From Massospora cicadina (lineage: Eukaryota > Entomophthoromycota > Entomophthoromycetes > Entomophthorales > Entomophthoraceae): a stretch of DNA of 64,000 nt. The stretch's first letter is position 1, and every line of letters begins with the position of its first letter. The notes under the pieces were generated by a model. That model was given only the letters and a program-made list of their open reading frames with translations, did not search any database and was not told where the DNA came from. Position numbers and translations under genes: made by a program. The DNA lies in contig JAKSZP010010599.1 in the NCBI GenBank assembly GCA_022478985.1, positions 1 to 64,000 of the forward strand, in the 5' to 3' direction. This document shows, in pieces, positions 25,033 through 35,028 of the stretch.

Positions 25033-25050
25033 ACCTGGAAGGGAGCACCA
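25033..25050 (-). promoter_or_regulatory. G3 primer-binding site
   Basis: On the minus strand the sequence just inside the 5' LTR reads TGGTGCTCCCTTCCAGG. G2 (TGGTGCTCACTACAGG, 43048) and G1 (TGGTGATCCTGCCAGG, 54376) have nearly the same sequence at the same place. TGG is the expected complement of a tRNA CCA end. The tRNA is not identified. Confidence 0.7.
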
Positions 25051-25053
25051 GTT

Positions 25054-25516
25054 TTATCAGGATCCCAGGGTTGATGCCAAGGATCCTTTGTTGTTTTTTT
25101 GTGAGCCAGTGACCCAAAGCTCAAAGGTCTTAAGTTCTTTCCTTGGTTGCTTCTCCTAATTGATATAAGTTTTATTAATTCCAGATATTGAGTCTGGTGT
25201 TAATTACCAAATTTAATACAATTTTCACTTAAAATTGCAAAAAAGTAAGAAAAAGTGTACCATTTATTATTCAATAAACACTTTTTAAGGGAATCAGGGA
25301 GGTTAATCAGCCAAAATCTAGGCTGCCCAATCCTAGATCTAATAGATAAAGAATTGGGGATTCAATATAAACCCCACTTAATTCGTTCAATCTGATTGAG
25401 CTTTTCACAAAGCTTGAGTTTGAACCCTGACTAAATTTTGGGTTTTTTGGTTGGTTTGGGATTGATTCCCATTATCTGATACATCCAAATCAGTTGTTTG
25501 GATGGGAATCTCTACA
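25054..25516 (-). repeat. G3 5' LTR
   Basis: Matches the 3' LTR at 12327-12783. On the minus strand it starts TGTAGAGATTCCCATCC and ends near the primer-binding site. The terminal CA has been lost (AAAACTGG at the junction). 25517-25830 outside it holds nothing I can name. Confidence 0.87.
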
Positions 25517-25830
25517 GCCTCTATAATTACCGCCTAAACAGCTTTTCTCTTTTAGAAAATGGATGAGTCCTACACTGCCACACATTTATCTTGGTGAATT
25601 AAGAGATTTGGAAAGGTTCAGCCTTGTTTCATTATAAGAATCATCAGGTTGAATCTCTGCTCCAGAAAACCTTATCACAAAATATAGATAACCATCATTA
25701 GATATGGATCACACCTTTATGGTAATGGATATCAACGTTTATACAGCTATCAGATTGGAAATTCAGTCATTGGAACCAAAAATTTCAGTCTAAGTGTAAA
25801 TTCATAATAAGAAATGAGTATTTTATAGGT

Positions 25831-27126
25831 TGTTGTGAACTTTGCAATCTGCTACATCAGGCCTCTGCCAATGTGCCAGGCCACAAAGTATGAGGACCTC
25901 TGGTCCTTACTGTATCGCCTTAATAGGCGTACCAACCCCCTACAAGTCCATATCCAACCATTAACTCAGCAGATCAACAACTTCACCTTAGCGCCATTGG
26001 CCCCTTTTGGGAGTGCACCGGTGGTCCTCAGCCCCAATCCTTGGTGGTCCAACCCCTTAATACATCTCCCTTATGACCAATTGCCAGCCCCTCTTGGACG
26101 TGAACTGGCAAGTTCATCCTCATCTTAGGATCCATGGCTCCCACGCTATACCACACTCATTGCTTACGGCCATCATCCCATCGTTGTTGGCGGCTGGTAG
26201 GCCAAGTTTTCATTGGGAGTTTCTTGTAGGGATGAGGTATGGGAGCTGGCAGCGTTGGCCACTCCAGGCGCGTCACCCAACACCTGCCTTGGGGATCTCC
26301 TGTTCCATCTTTTACCACCAAGCTGCTTTTAAACAATAATAAAAAGATGGACAAAAGAGAGACCTTTATTATGAGGGAACTCACTATTTATAATTTTGAT
26401 ACTTCACCTATACAAATCCATCAGCATCCACTGCCAGAACCTCAACCAATTGTCTTCATTTTACTAAGCCTCATTCCCTAATAAACTGTCTTTCCCAAAC
26501 ACCAAATATTTAATTCAACACATCCTTGGTATCAGTTGCCAGTTTGTCATATGTAAATTACTATTATAAATTATTATTGAATATCCTCCCACATCAATCG
26601 CCAGTAATTAGAATCAGAGGCGGCAGAAATTACTCTTACTTGCTCTCAAAGCGGCAATCTTACATTCTGCTGACAATACAATTATCCTTGGCATAAGTCG
26701 CCAGCTATTCCCTAGATGATTAACTGATTGGACCATCCTTAGCATTAATCATCAGTAATCCTGATAATCCAACGTCAAAGATTGGCATTCCAGCATTAAA
26801 CATTAATCAAATTGAACGTTCAATTTATTATCAGTGTAAGTTGCTGTTAAATCCTCCTAATTTAATGTCAATAATTAATATATCATCCTCGGCCTTAGTC
26901 ACTGGTGATCAAAATACTTAGAAATGCTGTCAGGGATTGGCACAACAAATCCAGCCTCAGCAGAACCATTGAAATGGCTCGCCCAACTTAGATGGGGAGC
27001 ACAGTTTGGCACATATATCATTATTTATCATCAAAACCAGGTAACTGATCATTCTGCTGGGACTGACCACTCTTGACCCTAATTTTGGAAAATAGAAGAG
27101 GAATCCATCTAGCTAATTTACCAACA
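25831..27126 (+). repeat. G5 LTR copy I (5' LTR)
   Basis: About 1296 bp, beginning TGTTGTGAACTTTGCAAT and ending CCAACA. It aligns end to end with copy II (27310-28601) and, inverted, with copy III (51504-52975). The first 500 bp is open and reads VVNFAICYIRPLPMCQATKYE; the corresponding residues in copy II are NFAICYIRALPLCQATQYEE, so differences are conservative. The second half is A/T-rich with repeated CATC/CAGT words. Flanks TAGGT (25826-25830) and TAAGC (28602-28606, after copy II) may be a decayed TSD. Confidence 0.82.
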
Positions 27127-27309
27127 TTTCCTCCTCTTAACCAGATGGTATTCCTCCAGCATGATTTCACCTTCTCGGTGGGCCAAAATTACCTCAGCGC
27201 CCCTCATCCATGAGGCGCCAGGAATGTACCAGTGGCTTTCACCAACTCCTAATCATATCTTCAACTACTTGATCATTACGCCAGCGAAGCCCCAGGTAGT
27301 GAGCACCAA
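27127..27309 (+). mobile_element. G5 residual internal segment between two LTRs
   Basis: Only 183 bp separates the two G5 LTRs, so this element has lost its gag-pol or is a short non-autonomous form. The last bases (CCCCAGGTAGTGAGCACCAA) resemble the sequence next to LTR copy III (CTCCACAAGTGCCCCAC), suggesting that both are the element's 3' internal end. No convincing primer-binding site directly follows copy I. Confidence 0.6.
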
Positions 27310-27556
27310 TGTTGCGAATTTTGCAATATGCTACATTAGGGCTCTGCCATTGTGCCAGGCCACACAGTATGAGGAGTGCTGGTCCTTGCTGTTTCGCCTT
27401 CATAGGTGTGCCAACCCCCTGAAAATCCACGTCCAACCCACCAACTCAGCAGACCAACAACTTCACCTTTGCACAATTATCCCCTTTCAGAAGTGCACCA
27501 GTGGTCCTCAGCCCCCTTTCTGGGCGGTCCAACCCTTTTATTCTTCTCCCACATGA
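27161..27556 (+). pseudogene. open frame running from G5 internal DNA into its 3' LTR
   Basis: 131 codons open across the LTR border at 27310. It reads HEAPGMYQWLSPTPNH, then NVANFAICYIRALPLCQ and CWSLLFRLHRCANP. A second open stretch follows in another frame to 27857 (SHWGFLVELRYGSRQRWPLQ), matched by copy I near 26200-26280. I recognise no domain. It may be the C terminus of the last gene of the element, which would then overlap the LTR. Confidence 0.4.
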
Positions 27557-28601
27557 CCAATTGCCAGCTCCTATTGGGTGTTCACTAGCAAGTCCATCCT
27601 CCATCCTGGGGCCAGGGCTCCCACTCTATATTACCCTCATGGCTGATGGCCTTCAGCCCATCATTGTCGGTGGCCAGTTGGCCAGGTCCCATTGGGGGTT
27701 TCTTGTAGAGCTGAGATATGGGAGCAGACAGCGTTGGCCACTCCAGGCACATCTTCCCGTACTTTCCTTGAGGATCTCATGTCCTATCTTCTACCACCAA
27801 GCCGCTTTCATTAATCTAATAATAAAAATATGGGCAAAAGAGAGATCTTTATTATGAGGGAATAACAAATATTATACTAGGCTACTTCACTTATTCAAAG
27901 CACATTGGCATTCACTGCTAGAACCTCAACTAATCGTCTTCACTTTACTAAGCCTCATTCCCTGATAATCTGTCTTTCCCAAACACCAAATATTTAATTC
28001 AACACATCCTTGGTATCAGTTGCCAGTTTGTCATATGTAAATTACTATTATAAATTATTATTGAATATCCTCCCACATCAATCGCTGGTATTTAGAATCA
28101 GAGGCTTCAGAATCACTCTTGCTTTCTCTCATAACAGAATCCTTGACATTCTGCTGGAATTACAATTATCCTTGGCAAAATTCTTCAGTCAATCCTTAAT
28201 TGATAATTGATTGGACCATTTTTGGCATTAGTCATCAGTAATTCTGATAACCCAATTTTAAATTGGCATTCTGCCAATAAAAATTAGTAAATTAAACACT
28301 CAACTTATCCTCAGCATAAGTTTCTTGTAAATCAAAATTTCATATTAATAATTAAAAGATCATCCTTTACCTTATTTCTGGTGATCAAAACGCTAATAAT
28401 TGCTGTTAGAAGTTGCTCTCAACAAACCCCCCTCAGCAGAACCATTAAAATGGCTCACCCGACTAAATGGGGATCACAAATTGGCGCATATTAAGATTTA
28501 TATCATTAAACTAGGTAATTGATAATTCCGCTGGTAGTGAGCAATCTTGACCCAAATTTTATAAATAATAGGGGAGGAACCAATTAATTATTTTACTGAC
28601 A
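27310..28601 (+). repeat. G5 LTR copy II (3' LTR)
   Basis: About 1292 bp, beginning TGTTGCGAATTTTGCAAT and ending ACTGACA. It aligns with copy I over the whole length with many scattered differences, except for 27970-28085, which is identical to 26486-26601 over 116 bp. Confidence 0.82.
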
Positions 28602-29349
28602 TAAGCTCTTGGAGGTCTAGACCTGAACCAGTTTATGCTTCTCAGATCATCCCGGAGAGCACTTGCCTTATCTCCACTTTAACATCTGCATTCAGGGGGC
28701 ATAGGAAAACTTAATACCGTATTATGGCAGTAGGTATGCTAATGCAGTAATTGTAGTTGGTTATGTCCCTTCAGTGGTAAGTGTGGCGAACTATCCCATT
28801 ACATTTGTGATACAAAAAATGTCCTTGAAGATTAATATGCCTGAAGTAGACCCTACTAATTGATTATTTTCACTTTCTGTTTTGATAAAGAATATTCTGG
28901 GTATTTTTTCCGCTAATCTTTCTTCCCCCAAGGAAAAGTTATGACATCTACTATGGTGGATAAGTGCCTCAGAGAACTTTATTGATCAAGGCCTAGCCAA
29001 ATACCTTGAGTTAGACTGTTTACCTGGCGGTGTGGTTAGTGCAGATGACTCACACTATATCCTAATATTAAAAGTTTAGCGTCTTGATGATTATCAAGTT
29101 AATAATTACCACATTGATGACAACTTCTTGATAACAAAACACCTGCTGTATTTAATCATTTTGGTATTAGATTGGTGTTATGGAATTAATTTTAAAACAA
29201 ACTTGAAGGCTAATACTCTGACTTTGGCCTTGAAGAGTGGGAAGGAAATAATCATCACCATGTCTGAGGTAGATACTCTGAGCTTTTGCCACAATGACTT
29301 TATTGCCAAGCTGGATTTTTCTCAGGGAGTGCTGATTAAAAAGGGTTGA
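28602..29349 (+). pseudogene. orphan gypsy aspartic-protease remnant
   Basis: From about 28950 the DNA encodes a broken retropepsin: GTGGATA then a one-base shift and CTCAGAGAACTTTATTGATC, which fits a VDSGASENFID active site with a damaged Gly, followed by GLAKYLELDCLPGG and then an open 73-codon stretch (29128-29346) with LVLDWCYGINFKTNLKANTL, the usual GLDWL-type region. It lies just behind LTR copy II but no gag precedes it, so it may belong to G5 after a deletion or to another element. 29350-29950 shows nothing else that I can name. Confidence 0.6.
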
Positions 29350-29970
29350 GACAATTGTGATAAGTTAACTAATGGATCACAGAGCATCACTGGGCAATAT
29401 TAGGAAGTCTTGCTTTCTGGTAGGTGGGACTTTTGTTCATGTTTACAATCAATTTCAACCATGTTGAGGCCTTAAAATAGTCTTGACTATGACCCTAAGC
29501 ATACCAGAGCTCCTCTCAACTTCTTCTGGTAAACAAACAGGCCTAGTCCAAACCTTTGACAGTTATTCCTCTATTAGATAGCGTTATTAGCACCAAATCA
29601 AAATCAAAATGGAAAGATTCTGTGAAAGTTGTTAATTTATTATGAAATTCACTTATATATATAATATATTGGGGATTTGGGGATTTTAAGTAGAAATTGG
29701 TGTATAACAAGTCAATCTTCAAAAAAGGTAATTCTTTATTTTTATCATGGTTTCAGGGTTGGCGGAGTCCAGATCCTCAATGCTTGTGATCTTTGGGGTT
29801 GTCTCCACAGATTATACTATGGAATTCTTTTTATTTAATGGTTGTTTTTAAAGTTGCCTGACTCCAGTGGCTCCTAGCTCTTGCTGTTGCTCTCTTAGTT
29901 TGTTTTTTTTAATTAAATGTTATTATAAAATTAATTTGTTTCCCAATTAAGTAATTTTCATATAAAACTT

Positions 29971-31904
29971 TTCTTTACACTTAATATCACTTTAAGAAAT
30001 TTTTTTTAATAAAGCGTTTAATTTTCCACTGCCATCTGGCCACACCCATAAAAAAAATGTCCATGGATCCACCGCCTGCTGCTCCAATATGGGGTAGTGG
30101 TTTTCCACCGCCTAGCGTTTTCCACCCTGCAGCAAAAACATTTTCACAAGGTCAAATAGCCTGCCATCTACTTCAAACCGTTTTGTTCACCCACAGGAAT
30201 TAGTGCTCCACCTGGCGTGCATCCACTCTTATCACCCCATCCTCTCACCCTCCCTTGTACAATATCTGATATTGCCTATGTGATGATTATGGGCGATTAC
30301 TCCCATATGCAAACAATGCAATTATTAAATTAGACACTGCTGCATTTGCACAGGCTGGAATTATCAATTTCTACTGATTTAAAAACTATTTTAATATTGG
30401 CTTCCAGATAGAGGAGGATGCTGCAACAGTGGATTCTACTCCCTAATTTACAAAAACACTCCCATCCCTACCACCCAAACTTGCCTTCCTTCAGACACCT
30501 CATTAATGGTGTCCTTCACATCCCTCCCATCTCAACTACCACCTCACCTATTATATGATCAGTTAATGGCGGGGCTTCTGGCTTATGGGACACAGACCAA
30601 CCTTGTCTTCGCCGTTCCTTCTGGAGAAGAGCACCTTGATGTACCTCACGCCACTGCCACCATAGTCCCACACCACCCTGCCATAACCTTTTTTCCCATG
30701 CTTTTATTGTTGCAGCGCCTTAGCATTTCTTTTGGGCTTGGGTGGATAATGGTCACCAAATTTGTCCTTTCTGTTTCATACTTGATTATTCCAAAAAATC
30801 CAGCCCCCAAGCCACTTCCTCTGGTGTGGCCTTTAAGCCATATTCAGTGGATTCAAATGGGGCGTTTTGTTGCCCCTCCCACTCAACGCTCTTGTTCGAT
30901 GGGCTAGAGTGAGAAAGTGGCCTCCACCAAACCCACCCACACTATCCCACCTAATTTCACCCACACCAATAAGGAACAGGCCTGGACCACCATTACCACC
31001 CAAGCAGCCCATTTGACTCCTAACTAACCAAAATCTCCATCCACTATTCATGTGAACCAAGATCCATGGGACTTATTGGCCAAGATTGATGAGTCAGGCA
31101 ATGTAAACAATGAGGACTCTGGTGAACCTCTCAACCCCTTGATTGTATTTGGGCCAAATTTTGCATTTTTTTTATTTTGACAAATCCCCATCTCCAAAGT
31201 GATTCACTCCTAAACCCAATGCCATACCCTACCAAAGTGACCACCAGCTCACCTTATCAGGGGTGGCCTCACCCCATCAGCCAATCCTACGCAAAGTGGT
31301 GGCCCAATCCATTTCTCTATACCACCAAGTGCTGAGCATAATTGAATTCCCCCCTAATTTCCCCAAAGCTGCATAGGAGGAAATCACAAAATTGGCCACT
31401 GAAGCCACTAATGCGGTCATGCATGTGGCACAACTAGCAGATTTCAACCCATCTGCTAAATTCACCTGACAAAGTATCACCAATTTTTCCCAACTTCCCA
31501 AAGACCACATTCAAGCTGAACACCATATAGCAGAATTTGTTGAAGCTGTCTACCAAGCTGATCTTGAGGAAGGTAACCAACTTTTCGTCTACCTCCACCC
31601 CCACCACGCTGATGCCCCCATACCATGGCTCTCCGCTTTTGTCCATTTCTACAATGACTTCAGTGATGCTGACCAGCTGAATATGTCTGTAGAGGAGCTG
31701 CCCGACCCTCCTCACCCTCTGCCATGGTGGGTTAGCGGTATACTGCTCCACGCCTCGTTGGAGTTTTATCTTTGGTTTTTTGGTATTTTTTGGTGGTTTT
31801 TTGGTTTTTTGATCCATTTGATTATTTCGTTCTGTTATTTTGCTCATTGAGTATTGGTAATGTCCATCCCCTGGTTGGCATACCTCAAATAAAATTTAAA
31901 TAAA
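29971..31904 (+). mobile_element. OR1-b: ORF1-only retroposon
   Basis: About 1.93 kb, plus strand. The leader (AAAACTTTTCTTT, then TTTAATTTTCCACTGCCATC) matches OR1-a. The 3' end reads GTCCATCCCCTGGTTGGC followed by CTCAAATAAAATTTAAATAAA, the LINE-type tail. Flanks GTAATTTTCATATAAAACTT (29951-29970) and GTAATATTCTTATAAACTT (31905-31923) look like one TSD with a few changes. No RT or endonuclease is encoded. Orientation is opposite to OR1-a. Confidence 0.8.
30049..31850 (+). pseudogene. OR1-b protein remnant, ORF1-like with knuckle
   Basis: Starts MSMDPPPAAPIWGSGFPPP. It then has YGRLLPYANNAIIKLDTAAF, a stretch LPSDTSLMVSFTSLPSQLPP and LYDQLMAGLLAYGTQTNLVF (RRM-like, parallel to EELRKVLVAYGEVMQLKL of LINE-b ORF1), then WVDNGHQICPFCFILDY (CX2CX4 with Tyr in place of His, about 30735-30785), a Ser/Ala-rich linker, NQDPWDLLAKIDES, and near the C terminus HIAEFVEAVYQADLEEGNQ and HHADAPIPWLSAFVHFYND. 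The last 30 residues are hydrophobic, partly from a GGTTTTTT-type simple repeat at 31775-31815. Several stops and shifts. RNA-binding role is inferred. Confidence 0.65.
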
Positions 31905-31923
31905 GTAATATTCTTATAAACTT

Positions 31924-34780
31924 GAAGTTATATAATTGAGAAAAACTATTGTGTATGCGGTAATGGTAATGTGTACATCATTGGTGGGAAAACCCATAGG
32001 TATAAAATGGGGTCTTATAGGGCATCATATTTGAGATTGGGCTCATACTCATTTCAACCATGATTTATACTGGTGCGTCCTTTGAAGTAATAATTACAAG
32101 ATAAATTATTTTGGTGGCCAATGGGTATATAAGAGCCTCTGTAATTGGAAATTTTGACTACTTAAAGTCTATAAAATGGGCTTATGATTTCTTAAAATTA
32201 TTTTGATCATTGCCCATAGTAGGAGAAATTAGTTATTATCAAGGACAACTTAGGAATTATTATAATTTTTACTGATAATAGTATTATTAATAAAATGTTT
32301 TAATTTTCTGAAGGAGTCTTTCCATAGGGTAAAGAATTAACCCCTTAACTGGGCTTTTCTTGACACTAACCTCCCCAAGATGAGACCTAGGAAATGCCTT
32401 TAGTTGCCATGCGTAGACTTGATTATAAGTAATGTGGGTTGTATCTTTCTTATTAATATACTCAATTCCTCTTCTCATAAAAACATTTGCAGATCCCATA
32501 CATAACATATACTTCTCAGGATGTCCTCCACAAACATGTTTAACATCACTTTCTGTCCTACCTTGAATATAGCAACTTAGCTATTATCTCACTATCTTTG
32601 GTACTTTTTTTAAGAGACTTCATAATGTTACTGATGTTAAGCTGAAATTTTGATAATTTCTCATCTAACTCTTCTTGTTATCTGCTGTGGGGTAAATTCT
32701 TTCTATATATGTCATTTACTGGAGCTAACAAGCTCATTAATGTGGCTTCTCTTCTGTATAGTGCTTTGAATAATGATATGCCAATGCTACAATGGTAACT
32801 CAACCAAAAAAGGGCTGATGGCAACGAGAAATCCCATTTGAGCTAGGGTTAACTGAATTCAACAATTATTATTGATGCAAGGGTTTCATTCCCTCTTTCC
32901 ACACTTCCATTGCTTGAGGGTGTGTATGGTGTAGTAAACTACTGCTTAACTCATATTAAGACCTTAGGCGTTTCATAACTTATGAGATGTATTTCCATCA
33001 TTTTAGAGAAGTTGTATGTGAGGGCATCTTTGGCAAGTAAAAACCTGGTTGACCAAGATTATGCAGTAATCCTATATTTTAGAGTCCTTAACTGCTAATG
33101 CTTTTAAACACTTGTTTAAGTGATTTATTAAAACATTGATGAACTTTTACTACTGGATGAATCTAGATATGGAACTACAATACTACTAAGGACCTTAATA
33201 AAAGGTGCACTTGGAGGTACAGGCTGAACTCAAACTTTCTTTGGATGTGGTTTGTATTGGGCACATTCAACATAGAGCTTCAGAGCAAGGAAAATGTAGT
33301 CCAACATTGCCTCTCAATAGAATCTCTCCTTTAGCTGCTGGTATGTCTTCTGCAGACTTCTATGCCCTACTTGACGGTGTCTTTTAACAATTATCACCAT
33401 ACAATCATTTGACTTTAATTACCGTAACCATTTTATCATATTCTAGCATCCCCAGCTTTTCATCCCTGAAATTCATCTACTTGAACAATCATTTAAAATT
33501 CTTTTCATTGCATCGTCCTTTTCATACCATTCCCTCGGTCTTTTAGATAGTTTTAAAATTCTATCACTATCAGGTTCCTTCCAGTGGAAGATGAGAAATT
33601 TAAAAAGCCATCCGCATTCAGGTGCTTCTCTTTAACTCAGTTCAGGTTCTTAAAATGATACCTTTGCAAATGAATGGCCCATATTACAAGTTTATTATCT
33701 GGGTCTTTCATGGATGTTAATAATACTATTGAGGTATGATCCATGATTATTTTGAAGTGTACACCATTATTTGTAAGGTCAGAAGCGACGTACTGCTCTT
33801 ATCACACCTAAACTCTCATTCTTTAACTGTATAGTTGAGCTCTACTATGCTAAATGTCTTCATATAAAATTCTCTTGTTGATCCACTTCTTTCTAATACA
33901 TTCAAGTAAGAAGGCGCCCATACCCAAATTGTGATTTCAGTGTAGACTTAGAAGGTTCTCATAAAGTCCAAATATAATCAGGACAGGCTTCCATCAGCTT
34001 CTGCCTGAGTTAGTTGAAAGCATCCTCTTATTTTGTTTCCAATTGAACGGTACTACCTTGTTGAGCAGGTGAGTGAGTAACACAACAATGTCCAAAAGGT
34101 CTGGAACAAATTGTTGGTAGTAGCCTACCAAGCCATAGAGCAAATAGAATCTCTCATGCATCTGGGGGAACTTACCTGACGATGGATTTGACTTCCCTTG
34201 TTTAGGCCTTTATTCCACATAAGTTTACTTCATGGCCAAGGAATTATAACTAACTCTTCAATGATAAGCACTTGAATACCTTCAAATTAAGTTGCTCTCT
34301 CAGGCGTCTAGAAACTTCATTTAAGTATTTCATGTGATCCTTGAATTTCTTGCTGAACACTGTGATGTCAGCTAAGTAGTAGATTACACTCATTATTTTT
34401 AGACCTCTAAGGTTCTGATATTTTACTTACTAGAGCATAACTGGGCGTTTCACAAGCCCTGTGGCATACATGGTGGTTTTTATAATCCTTGGCTGGTTAA
34501 TAACGCACAATTTTACTGGTCTTTTGGTGAAATCTCAATCTTGCAGTATCTACTTGCCAGGTCTATAGTATGGAAGCATAAAAGTACTCTGAGTTATTTC
34601 AAAGCATTATCAATATCTGGTAACTGTTATAAGTTTTCGTAGCCAAGTTGATGTTTCTTATGTAATCCATAATTACTTTGTGGGTCCCATACTTCTTTCA
34701 CACTAGTAGGAGGATCGACGCCCAGGGAACCTTAGGAGGGATTATTAGTCCTGCATTCATAAGCTGTTGCAATTCTTAAT
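31924..34780 (-). pseudogene. G7: Ty3/gypsy pol remnant (RT, RNase H, integrase)
   Basis: Heavily decayed minus-strand pol. RT at about 34780-34100: LMNAGLIIPPKVPWASIL, MDYIRNINLATKTYN, then VIYYLADITVFS-like, with Ala where the first Asp of YxDD is expected. RNase H and connection at about 34000-33400 are only suggested (NESLGVIRAVRRF). Integrase at about 33060-32600: FTTPYTPSSNGSVERGNETL, which holds the catalytic Glu, and SLPSALFWLSYH. No LTR was found on the left side, where sequence near 31.9-32.5 kb is unclear. LINE-c lies upstream of the RT block, and G7 continues on its far side at 40075. Confidence 0.7.
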
Positions 34781-35028
34781 AAATGTCCTCTTCTTAAAAT
34801 TAAAATTTAAAATTTATTCAGGGAAGGCTGACCAAGGGATGGATACTTCCAATAAGACACTAAGAACATAAACTTCAGTGAGAGGAGGGCACCCCAGAGA
34901 AGCAAAATCTATCTCCTGTTGTCAGTGGGAACGCCAAGAGAATGGGAGGGGGTAACCTGTGCAGGGGCAGGCGCCACTATTGAGAACGTATGTAGGAAAG
35001 GGTCTGAAACTATGAACCAAACCAGGAA

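Noticed and set aside
30833..31060. A Gly/Trp-rich minus-strand frame in OR1-b.
   Set aside because: Antisense of the Pro/His/Ser-rich linker of the OR1 protein.
31765..31820. Transmembrane segment at the end of the OR1-b protein.
   Set aside because: The hydrophobic run is largely encoded by a GGTTTTTT simple repeat and is only partly kept in OR1-a; a genuine membrane anchor is not supported.
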